DNA of 64,000 bases from DASQZJ01 sp035638775 (GTDB taxonomy: Bacteria > Pseudomonadota > Gammaproteobacteria > UBA5335 > SLRW01), in NCBI GenBank assembly GCA_035638775.1, contig DASQZJ010000064.1, positions 81,684 to 145,683 on the forward strand. Reading direction: 5' to 3'. The position numbers were made by a program, and so were the translations under genes. The notes beneath the pieces are model-generated. The model saw only the letters and a program-made list of their open reading frames with translations, was not told the origin of the DNA and made no database searches. Positions 29,586-36,228 of this stretch are shown here, in pieces (position 1 is the stretch's first letter; every line of letters begins with the position of its first letter).

Positions 29586-30275
29586 TCAGGAGAAATCCCC
29601 TTTTTCCAGCCTCTCCAGTGCATTACGGACGGCGTTCTCGGACTCGTTCAGGAGCCGCGCCAGCTCCGAAGGGGGGAGCATCGACCGGGGGCGGCCGGCG
29701 TCGACCGCGGCCGGTGTCGGGTCCTCCGCGGCCAGCCTCTGCAGCAGGGAGGAGAGCCGCGCGTCCAGCCCCGTGGCACGGTCGCTCGCGCCCTCTGCGC
29801 GCAGGGAGCGCATCCGCCGGGCGAGCAGGCCGGAGACGTGCCGGCAGAAGGCCAGGTCCGCATCCGCCCGCTCCAGGAACGCCGCCAGCGGGACCACGCA
29901 GAGCTCTGTCGCCAGCACCACGGTCGCATGATACTGCCACACCGGGTCGTCCAGTGCTCCCAGCCCCAGCATATCGCCGGCCCCCAGCAGGGCCACGGTG
30001 CGTTCGCCCGCGGGCGGGCCCCCGGCCCGCCACAGGCGCACCAGTCCGCGGCGGATACCGAAGACCCGTACCGCGGGGGTGCCCGCGGTGACCAGCACGG
30101 CGCCCCGGGCGAGCCGCCGGCGGGATACGCCCGGTGCACCCGGCCCGTCCCGGTTGCAGAGGATCCCGCACTCCGGCACCAGCCCGCAGCGCAGCGCCCC
30201 GGAAGCACCGTCCCGCCGCGAACTGCCCGCCTCGCGGTGCCCCCCGGCACCCTTTCCGCTGGTTTGCCCGGCCAT
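29586..30275 (-). CDS. Crp/Fnr-family transcription regulator with N-terminal cysteine cluster
   Basis: A 229-aa regulator: N-terminal Cys cluster, cyclic-nucleotide-like effector domain (about 50-140), dimer helix and a C-terminal winged helix (about 195-225, LPPSELARLLNESENAVRNALERLEKG). Cys30, Cys36 and Cys40 precede the fold. Cys126 in TELCVVPL corresponds by position to FNR Cys122, suggesting an oxygen-sensitive [4Fe-4S] cluster. The N-terminal spacing (X5, X3) differs from E. coli FNR. In the recognition helix the Glu and Arg of FNR's E..SR are kept (ENAVR) but Ser becomes Val. An FNR-box-like site lies 35 nt upstream. The gene precedes the ThDP/citrate-synthase-fold genes on the same strand. 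Confidence 0.8.
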   Translation of the reverse strand: MAGQTSGKGAGGHREAGSSRRDGASGALRCGLVPECGILCNRDGPGAPGVSRRRLARGAVLVTAGTPAVRVFGIRRGLVRLWRAGGPPAGERTVALLGAGDMLGLGALDDPVWQYHATVVLATELCVVPLAAFLERADADLAFCRHVSGLLARRMRSLRAEGASDRATGLDARLSSLLQRLAAEDPTPAAVDAGRPRSMLPPSELARLLNESENAVRNALERLEKGDFS

Positions 30276-30309
30276 CGCCAGAACCTATCCCAGCCCCTCG
30301 CGAGCCAAT

Positions 30310-30323
30310 CTGATCCAGGTCAA
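30310..30323. promoter_or_regulatory. FNR/ANR-box-like site
   Basis: CTGAT-N4-GTCAA matches the TTGAT-N4-ATCAA consensus at 8 of 10 positions. It lies 35 nt before the FNR-like start codon, suggesting autoregulation. It is also centred about 64 nt upstream of the predicted start of the antiporter transcript, a spacing compatible with class I activation. Both roles are inferred. Confidence 0.5.
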
Positions 30324-30344
30324 CCGCAGCCGGCCGCACCAGTG

Positions 30345-30374
30345 TTGACTTGCGCTGGGGGCGATGGTTAGGTT
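30345..30374 (+). promoter_or_regulatory. Candidate promoter of the Mrp antiporter operon
   Basis: TTGACT (30345-30350) matches the -35 consensus at five of six positions. With an 18-nt spacer the -10 would be TAGGTT (30369-30374), which is poor. A weak, activator-dependent promoter would fit with the FNR-like box just upstream. It would give a leader of about 215 nt. Confidence 0.4.
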
Positions 30375-30386
30375 ATCCACCTTTGT

Positions 30387-30563
30387 CGGGCGAACGCCCG
30401 TTCGTAAATCGCTTCGCGCCGATGCTCGAGCCCGGCCGGGAGGAGACGATCAGCGGTCCGGGCGCTGCCCGGCCGTTACTGACCCGGTCGGGGCCGGGTC
30501 AGTGCGCCGCTTCGCCGACCAGGGCGCTTTCCGCGGCCCCGGCGGTTGCCGCATCCGGCAACC
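30387..30563 (+). promoter_or_regulatory. Structured 5' leader of the Mrp operon with three hairpin elements
   Basis: Element 1 (30387-30404) has two mutually exclusive stems: CGGGCG/CGCCCG (30387-30400) or CGAAC/GTTCG (30391-30404). Element 2 (30479-30502) is a perfect 9-bp stem CTGACCCGG/CCGGGTCAG with a 6-nt loop. Element 3 (30544-30563) is GGTTGCC/GGCAACC with a 6-nt loop, ending 31 nt before the GTG start. The layout suggests cis-regulation (ion-sensing RNA or protein site) but matches no riboswitch class I can identify. Confidence 0.4.
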
Positions 30564-30594
30564 AACGATTCCGTCGCCAAACAGGGGTAACATC

Positions 30595-31065
30595 GTGGCC
30601 CACCTCATCAGTCTGGGATTGGCCCTGGGTGTGTTGTGGATGCTCCTGTCCGGGGACACCCAGCCTTACCTGCTGGCGCTGGGCGGCGGGTCCGTGCTGC
30701 TGGTCGCGTTGATCTCGCATCGCATGGACGTGGTCGACCGCGAGGGTCATCCGGTCCACCTGACGCCGAAAGCGATAGCCTACTGGTTGTGGCTGCTCCT
30801 CGAGATCGTCAAGGCCAATCTCGACGTGACCCGGCACATCCTGCGGCGGGACATGGGCATCTCGCCCACCGTGTTCCGGGTCCGGGCCTCCCAGCACTCG
30901 GACCTTGGCCGGGTGATCTTCGCCAACTCGATCACCCTCACTCCGGGAACGGTGTCCCTGGAGGTGTACCCCGACGAGATCGAGGTGCACGCGATTTCCC
31001 GCGACGCCGCGGACGGTCTGGCCGAGGGCGAGATGGACCGACGCGTCACGGCCTGGGAAGGCTGA
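30595..31065 (+). CDS. mnhE: Na+/H+ antiporter subunit E (MnhE/MrpE)
   Basis: A 156-aa membrane subunit of an Mrp-type multisubunit cation/proton antiporter. It has two N-terminal membrane segments, then YWLWLLLEIVKANLDVTRHIL, and the conserved ANSITLTPGTVSLEV that marks MrpE. The GTG start at 30595 follows AGGGG and gives the expected N-terminus. It is the first gene of a ten-gene run with mostly 4-nt overlaps. Confidence 0.92.
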   Translation: MAHLISLGLALGVLWMLLSGDTQPYLLALGGGSVLLVALISHRMDVVDREGHPVHLTPKAIAYWLWLLLEIVKANLDVTRHILRRDMGISPTVFRVRASQHSDLGRVIFANSITLTPGTVSLEVYPDEIEVHAISRDAADGLAEGEMDRRVTAWEG

Positions 31066-31069
31066 GCCG

Positions 31070-31360
31070 ATGGTCGCCGTGATCACCATCGCGATCCTGG
31101 TCACCATGCTGCTGTGCCTGGCGCGCGCGGTGCTGGGACCGACGGTGTACGACCGGATCCTGGCGATCAACCTGTTCGGCTCTGCCACCGTGGTGATCAT
31201 TGCGGCGCTGGGATTCCTCAACGGTCGGCCCCAATGGCTCGACATCGCGCTGGTCTATGCCCTGATCAACTTCGTCAGCACCATCGCGGTGCTCAAGTTC
31301 ATGGAGGGCTGGAACATGGGTGCCGCCCGGCGGGACCGCGACACCGGAGGCCGACGATGA
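31070..31360 (+). CDS. mnhF: Na+/H+ antiporter subunit F (MnhF/MrpF)
   Basis: A 96-aa protein with three membrane segments. VLGPTVYDRILAINLFGSATV and DIALVYALINFVSTIAVLKF are diagnostic for MrpF. The start is 4 nt after mnhE and its stop overlaps mnhG (ATGA). Confidence 0.93.
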   Translation: MVAVITIAILVTMLLCLARAVLGPTVYDRILAINLFGSATVVIIAALGFLNGRPQWLDIALVYALINFVSTIAVLKFMEGWNMGAARRDRDTGGRR

Positions 31361-31701
31361 TCCACCTGGTCGCGACCGGTCTTGCCTGGGCGTTCCTCGC
31401 GGGTGGCGCCTTCTTCCTGGTGGTGGGCGCCGTGGGGCTGTTGCGCTTCCCGGATTTCTTCACGCGCATGCACGGCGCCGGGATCACCGACACCCTGGGT
31501 GTCGGCCTGACGCTGGTCGGCTTCTGCTTCCTTGCCGGCTGGTCGATGGCCACGATCAAGCTGCTGATCATCCTGGCGTTCCTCTGGTTCACCAATCCCG
31601 TGGCCACGCACGCCCTCGCCAAGGCCGCGTTGCGCGACGGGCAGGTGCCGATCACCGCTGAGGACGAAGAGCAGGAGGAGGACGGGCCATCGGCGTCGTA
31701 G
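31357..31701 (+). CDS. mnhG: Na+/H+ antiporter subunit G (MnhG/MrpG)
   Basis: A 114-aa, three-span subunit with the family signature GLLRFPDFFTRMHGAGITDTLG and a C-terminal acidic tail (EDEEQEED). The ATG overlaps the mnhF stop. Its 3' end carries the AGGAGG ribosome-binding site for the next gene, so the two are coupled. Confidence 0.93.
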   Translation: MIHLVATGLAWAFLAGGAFFLVVGAVGLLRFPDFFTRMHGAGITDTLGVGLTLVGFCFLAGWSMATIKLLIILAFLWFTNPVATHALAKAALRDGQVPITAEDEEQEEDGPSAS

Positions 31702-32249
31702 TCGACATTTCGCTGCTCACCCTGCTCGGCATCACCGCGCTCACCATCATCCGCCTGCGCAGCCTGTTCGCGGTGGTGATGCTGGCCGGACTCTACAGCT
31801 TCGTATCGGCGGGGCTGTTCGTGGTGATGGACGCGGTCGACGTCGCCTTCACCGAAGCGGCGGTGGGTGCCGGCATCTCCACCGTGCTGATGCTGAGCAC
31901 GCTCGCGCTGACTTCGCGGCGGTCCAAGCGGTCGATCCGCACCCGCGCCCTGCCGTTGCTGGTGGTGCTCGTCACCGGGACCGCGCTGATCTACGGCACC
32001 CTCGACATGCCCCATTACGGCAGCCCCGGGGCGCCGGCCAACCATCACGTGGCGCCGCGCTACCTGCGGGAGTCGATGCCCAAGACCAACGTCCCCAACG
32101 TCGTCACCTCGGTGCTGGCGAGCTATCGCGGCTACGACACGCTGGGAGAGACCACCGTCGTGTTCACGGCGGTGGTCGGGGTAACGATCCTGCTCGGGGT
32201 GCGGCGGCGGCGCCCCAACCGGCCGCGTGACGGGGGGGACGACTCATGA
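31689..32249 (+). CDS. Mrp/Mbh subunit with MbhD and MbhE domains; apparent ATC start codon
   Basis: A 186-aa membrane protein equivalent to the C-terminal part of MrpA. The MbhD-type domain (RLRSLFAVVMLAGLYSFVSAGL, DAVDVAFTEAAVGAGISTVL) is followed by an MbhE-type domain (NVPNVVTSVLASYRGYDTLGETTVVFTAVVG). No ATG, GTG or TTG begins the conserved N-terminus. The first GTG (31773) would delete the first membrane helix. A strong AGGAGG at 31676-31681 lies 7 nt before ATC at 31689, which would yield GVVVDISLLTLLG, the expected family start. So ATC initiation (or a sequencing error there) is proposed. It overlaps mnhG by 13 nt and mnhB by 4 nt. Confidence 0.8.
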   Translation: MGVVVDISLLTLLGITALTIIRLRSLFAVVMLAGLYSFVSAGLFVVMDAVDVAFTEAAVGAGISTVLMLSTLALTSRRSKRSIRTRALPLLVVLVTGTALIYGTLDMPHYGSPGAPANHHVAPRYLRESMPKTNVPNVVTSVLASYRGYDTLGETTVVFTAVVGVTILLGVRRRRPNRPRDGGDDS

Positions 32250-32686
32250 CCGGGCACTTGGTCCTGCGCGTTGTCGCCAAGCTGCTGCTGCCGCTGATCC
32301 TGCTGTTCGCGCTGTACGTGCAGTTCCACGGGGATTTCGGCCCCGGGGGCGGCTTCCAGGCCGGCGTGATCTTCGCCGCGGGCTTCATCCTCTACGCGCT
32401 GATCTTCGGCGTGCGCCAGGGACGCCGCGTGCTGCCGGGATGGCTCGCGCACAACCTGGTCGCGGTGGGCCTTCTGATCTACGCCGGCACCGGGGTGGCG
32501 ACCCTGGCGCTGGGCGGCAACTTCCTCGACTACAACGTGCTCGCCCACGCGCCTGCGGAGGGCCAGGAACTGGGGATCATGCTGATCGAGTTCGGCGTCG
32601 GGGTCGCCGTATCCAGCGCCATGATCATCATCGTCTACATGTTCGCCGGCCGCGGGGAAGACGACGGGGAAGAAGACCGCGAATGA
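32246..32686 (+). CDS. mnhB: Na+/H+ antiporter subunit B (MnhB/MrpB)
   Basis: A 146-aa, four-span subunit with the signature YVQFHGDFGPGGGFQAGVIFA and a C-terminal acidic tail. The ATG overlaps the previous stop and its own stop overlaps mnhC. In the Mbh nomenclature it corresponds to subunit F. Confidence 0.93.
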   Translation: MTGHLVLRVVAKLLLPLILLFALYVQFHGDFGPGGGFQAGVIFAAGFILYALIFGVRQGRRVLPGWLAHNLVAVGLLIYAGTGVATLALGGNFLDYNVLAHAPAEGQELGIMLIEFGVGVAVSSAMIIIVYMFAGRGEDDGEEDRE

Positions 32687-33039
32687 GCACGTTCCTGGGC
32701 CTGTACAACTACTGGATCGTGGTGCTGCTGATGATGGGCGGCTTCTACGTCGTCATCGCCCAGGGCAATCTGATCAAGAAAGTGGTCGGTCTGAACATAT
32801 TCCAGACCTCCGTGTTCATTCTCTACATCAGCATGGGCAAGGTGCACGGGGCCACGGCCCCGATCATCGCCAGGGGATATCACCTCTACACCAACCCGAT
32901 CCCCAGCGTGCTGATCCTGACCGCAATCGTCGTGGGCGTGGCGACCACCGCCGTGGGCTCGGCCCTGGTGGTCCGCATCTACGAGGCCTACGGCACGATG
33001 GAAGAAGACGAAATACACGATCAGGACAAGAGTCTGTGA
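32683..33039 (+). CDS. mnhC: Na+/H+ antiporter subunit C (MnhC/MrpC, NuoK-like)
   Basis: A 118-aa NuoK homologue with three membrane helices (YWIVVLLMMGGFYVVIAQG, KKVVGLNIFQTSVFILYI, PSVLILTAIVVGVATTAVGS). ATP or redox domains are absent, as expected. Overlap of 4 nt on both sides supports coupled translation. Confidence 0.93.
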   Translation: MSTFLGLYNYWIVVLLMMGGFYVVIAQGNLIKKVVGLNIFQTSVFILYISMGKVHGATAPIIARGYHLYTNPIPSVLILTAIVVGVATTAVGSALVVRIYEAYGTMEEDEIHDQDKSL

Positions 33040-34523
33040 CGTTCCACAACCTTCCCGCGCTACAGGTGGTGATCCCGCTGATCTCGGCGCCGCTGTGCTT
33101 TCTGCTGCGGCGGGCCACGCCCGCGTGGCTGCTGTCGGTGGCGGTGAGCTGGATCTGCCTGGCGATCTCGGTGTTGCTGCTGCGGCATGTGCTCGGTGTG
33201 GGCCCGATCTCGTACCACATGGGTGGCTGGATGCCGCCCTGGGGCATCGAGTACCGGGTCGACCTGCTCAACGCCTTCGTCCTGGTCCTGGTCTCCGGCA
33301 TCGGTGCCGTGGTGCTTCCGTACGCCCGCCGCAGCGTGCTGTTCGAAGTGGGCAACCGTCGCGCCTATCTCTTCTACACGGCATTCCTGCTCTGCCTCAC
33401 CGGGCTGCTGGGCATGACCACCACCGGCGACGCCTTCAACGTGTTCGTGTTCCTGGAGATCTCGTCGCTCGCCTCCTACATCCTGATCAGCATGGGGCGC
33501 GACCGGCGCGCGCTCACGGCGTCGTTCCAGTACCTGGTGATGGGCACCATCGGCGGCACCTTCATCCTGATCGCGATCGGTTTCATGTACATCTCGACGG
33601 GGACCCTCAACATGGCCGATCTCGCCCGTCGCCTGCCGGAAGTGATGCAGATGCGCACCGTGCAGGTGGCCTTCGCCTTCTTCACCGTGGGCATCGGGCT
33701 CAAGCTGGCCATGTTCCCGCTGCACCTGTGGCTGCCCAACGCGTACACGTACGCCCCATCGGCCGCGACCAGCTTCCTCGCCTCCACTTCCACCAAGGTG
33801 GCGATCTACCTGCTGCTGCGCTTCGCCTACGACGTGTTCGGCATGCCGTTCTCCTTCCACGCGATGCCGTTCGGCCCGATCCTGCTGGCGCTGAGCAGCA
33901 TCGCCATCCTGTTCGCGTCGGTCGGCGCCATCTTCCAGAACAACATCAAGCGCATGTTCGCGTACTCCAGCGTCGCCCAGATCGGTTACATCACCCTGGG
34001 CATCGGGATGGCGACCGCCACCGGGCTCACCGCCGGGATCCTGCACCTGTTCAACCACGCCCTGATGAAAGGTGCGCTGTTCCTCGCCATCGGCTGCATC
34101 GTGCCCCGGCTGAATTCCATGCAGCTGGCCGACATGGCCGGCCTGGGACGCCGCATGCCGTGGACCATGGCCGCGATCGTGATCGCCGGCTTCAGCCTGG
34201 TGGGGATGCCGCTGACCGTGGGTTTCATCAGCAAGTGGTACCTGGTGATGGCAGCCCTGCAGAAGGGCTGGTGGTGGCTCGCGCTGCTGATCCTGGTCGG
34301 CTCGCTGCTGGCCCTGATCTACGTCTGGCGCGTGATCGAGGCCGCCTACCTGCGCGAGCCCAATCCCGGCCGTGACCTGACCGCCATCCGCGAGGCGCCA
34401 CTGTCGATGCTGGTCCCGACATGGATCCTGGTGCTGGCGAATATCTGGTTCGGGATCAACCCGCATCTGACCGTGGGGACGGCGGGACGCGCGGCGGCCA
34501 TGCTCATGGGGCTGGGCTCATGA
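33036..34523 (+). CDS. mnhD: Na+/H+ antiporter subunit D (MnhD/MrpD, NuoN/M-like), first copy
   Basis: A 495-aa proton-translocating antiporter-type subunit with about 14 membrane segments. GLKLAMFPLHLWLPNAYTYAPSAAT holds the conserved Lys of the proton channel, and the NVFVFLEISSLASYILIS segment holds the conserved Glu. GTG start at 33036 overlaps mnhC (GTGA). This copy is the closest to canonical MrpD of the three D-type proteins in the operon. Confidence 0.92.
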   Translation: MTFHNLPALQVVIPLISAPLCFLLRRATPAWLLSVAVSWICLAISVLLLRHVLGVGPISYHMGGWMPPWGIEYRVDLLNAFVLVLVSGIGAVVLPYARRSVLFEVGNRRAYLFYTAFLLCLTGLLGMTTTGDAFNVFVFLEISSLASYILISMGRDRRALTASFQYLVMGTIGGTFILIAIGFMYISTGTLNMADLARRLPEVMQMRTVQVAFAFFTVGIGLKLAMFPLHLWLPNAYTYAPSAATSFLASTSTKVAIYLLLRFAYDVFGMPFSFHAMPFGPILLALSSIAILFASVGAIFQNNIKRMFAYSSVAQIGYITLGIGMATATGLTAGILHLFNHALMKGALFLAIGCIVPRLNSMQLADMAGLGRRMPWTMAAIVIAGFSLVGMPLTVGFISKWYLVMAALQKGWWWLALLILVGSLLALIYVWRVIEAAYLREPNPGRDLTAIREAPLSMLVPTWILVLANIWFGINPHLTVGTAGRAAAMLMGLGS

Positions 34524-35998
34524 CGCCCCAGGCCACCATGCTGGCGACCATCGTCGTACCGCTCGCCGCCTCGGTGCTGATCACGCGCGCCGGGCGCTGG
34601 CCCAACCTGCGCGAGGCGATCAGCGTGCTGACCACGCTGGCCCTGTTCGCCCTGGTGGTCAGCCTGCTCCCGTCCGTGCTCGCCGGCCACCGGCCGGCGC
34701 TCCAGCTGTTCCGGGTGCTGCCCGGGATCTCCCTGGGCTTCCGGCTGGAGCCCCTGGGCATGCTCTTCGCCCTGGTCGCGTCGGGCCTGTGGATCGCCAC
34801 CGCGATTTACAGCATCGGCTACATGCGCGCCGAGCACGAATCACACCAGACGCGCTTCTACGCGTTCTTCCCGCTGGCGCTGGCCAGCGCCATGGGCATC
34901 GCCTTCGCCTCCAACCTGTTCACCCTGTTCGTTTTCTACGAGGCGCTGACCCTGTCCACCTATCCCCTGGTGATCCACAGGGAGACGCCGGAGGCCCGTC
35001 GCGCCGGGCGCGTCTACCTGGGGCTGCTGATGGGGACCTCGATCGGGTTGCTGCTGCTGGCGATCGTCTGGACCTGGGCCATCGCGGGCACGCTCAGCTT
35101 CCAGCCCGGCGGCATCCTCGCCGGACGCGTGCGGCACGCCGTGGTCCCGGTGCTGCTCGGGCTGTACCTGTTCGGCATCGGCAAGGCGGCGCTAATGCCC
35201 TTCCACCGCTGGCTGCCGTCGGCCATGGTCGCACCGACTCCCGTCAGCGCCCTGCTGCACGCGGTGGCGGTGGTCAAGGCCGGCGTGTTCACGGTGCTCA
35301 AGGTGGTGATCTACGTCTTCGGCACGCACCTGCTGACGCAGACCGGCGCCAGCGTATGGCTGATGTACGTGGCCGGCTTCACGCTGGTGACCGCCTCGCT
35401 GGTCGCGATGCTCCAGGACGACCTCAAGGCGCGGCTGGCCTACTCCACCGTCAGCCAACTCTCCTACATCGTGCTCGGCGCCACCCTGGCCACCCGCTGG
35501 GGCATCATCGGCGGCAGCCTGCACCTGGTGATGCACGCCTTCGCCAAGATCACGCTGTTCTTCTGCGCCGGGGCGATCGCGGTCACCACGCACAAGACCC
35601 GCGTAAGCGAGCTCAACGGCATCGGCCGCCGGATGCCCGTGACCATGCTGGCGTTCCTGCTGGGAACCCTCAGCATCATCGGACTGCCCCCCGGCGGGGG
35701 CGCCTGGAGCAAGTGGCTGCTGGCGATGGGCACCATCGAGGCCCACCGGTACCTGCTGCTGGCGGCGCTGATGCTCAGCTCGCTGCTCAACATCGGCTAC
35801 CTCATGACCATCGTGGCGCGCGCCTTCTTCCTGGCTCCCGGGGACGGCGGGGACGTGGCCGGCGTCCGCGAGGCGCCGCTTTTGTGCCTGGTGCCGCTCA
35901 GCATCACCGCGCTGGGCTGCGTGGTGCTGTTCTTCTATGCCCAGCCCATCGTGCACATGCTGATGCCGCTGGTGAACGCGACGGGGAGTGGCGGATGA
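34520..35998 (+). CDS. Antiporter-type (NuoL/M/N-like) subunit, second D-type copy
   Basis: A 492-aa polytopic protein with proton_antipo_M motifs: FTLFVFYEALTLSTYPLVIH with the channel Glu, GIGKAALMPFHRWLPSAMVAPTPVSALLHAVAVVKAG (in part) with two Lys, and KITLFFCAGAI. It is closer to NuoL/MbhH-type subunits than to its neighbour. The start overlaps the previous stop by 4 nt. It is probably a second proton or cation channel of the same complex. Confidence 0.88.
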   Translation: MTPQATMLATIVVPLAASVLITRAGRWPNLREAISVLTTLALFALVVSLLPSVLAGHRPALQLFRVLPGISLGFRLEPLGMLFALVASGLWIATAIYSIGYMRAEHESHQTRFYAFFPLALASAMGIAFASNLFTLFVFYEALTLSTYPLVIHRETPEARRAGRVYLGLLMGTSIGLLLLAIVWTWAIAGTLSFQPGGILAGRVRHAVVPVLLGLYLFGIGKAALMPFHRWLPSAMVAPTPVSALLHAVAVVKAGVFTVLKVVIYVFGTHLLTQTGASVWLMYVAGFTLVTASLVAMLQDDLKARLAYSTVSQLSYIVLGATLATRWGIIGGSLHLVMHAFAKITLFFCAGAIAVTTHKTRVSELNGIGRRMPVTMLAFLLGTLSIIGLPPGGGAWSKWLLAMGTIEAHRYLLLAALMLSSLLNIGYLMTIVARAFFLAPGDGGDVAGVREAPLLCLVPLSITALGCVVLFFYAQPIVHMLMPLVNATGSGG

Positions 35999-36228
35999 GC
36001 GAACGGCGCGACAGGCGGAACGGCCGGCGGGCCTTTGCCTGGACCTGGGCGATCGCCGCCCTGACCGTCCTGGCCGGCCTGTTCGTGGGCCGCCGCGCCG
36101 ATTTCGCCGTGGAGGGCCTGTTCGGCTTCTACGCCGTCGCCGGCCTGGTCAGCAGTGCGCTGATCGCCGCCGGTGGCGCCCTGATCGCCCGGCTCGCGGG
36201 ACGCGGAGAGGACTACTATGACGGCTGA
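35995..36228 (+). CDS. Small two-helix membrane protein of the antiporter operon
   Basis: A 77-aa protein with a basic N-terminus (MSERRDRRNGRR) and two hydrophobic helices (AFAWTWAIAALTVLAGLFVG and GFYAVAGLVSSALIAAGGALI). Not recognised. It overlaps its neighbours by 4 and 11 nt, which argues that it is a real gene. Its position between two D-type subunits suggests a linker or assembly subunit; that is inference. Confidence 0.7.
   Translation: MSERRDRRNGRRAFAWTWAIAALTVLAGLFVGRRADFAVEGLFGFYAVAGLVSSALIAAGGALIARLAGRGEDYYDG

Larger units (their letters stand above)
30276..30594. other. Divergent control region between the FNR-like gene and the Mrp operon
   Basis: A 319-nt region without a supported gene. 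It contains an FNR-box-like palindrome, a candidate promoter reading into the antiporter operon and three hairpins in the presumed leader; each is listed separately. An in-frame upstream extension of mnhE from 30364 has no similarity to the family and was rejected as coding. Confidence 0.6.

Noticed and set aside
23612..30091. A 2159-codon open reading frame on the plus strand
   Set aside because: It lies antisense to the TonB receptor, both citrate-synthase-fold genes, the ThDP enzyme and the FNR-like gene. Its Arg/His/Pro-rich composition is the usual shadow of high-GC coding DNA.
30364..30594. In-frame upstream extension of mnhE
   Set aside because: The residues do not resemble the family, and the stretch contains the leader hairpins. 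GTG at 30595 gives the normal N-terminus.
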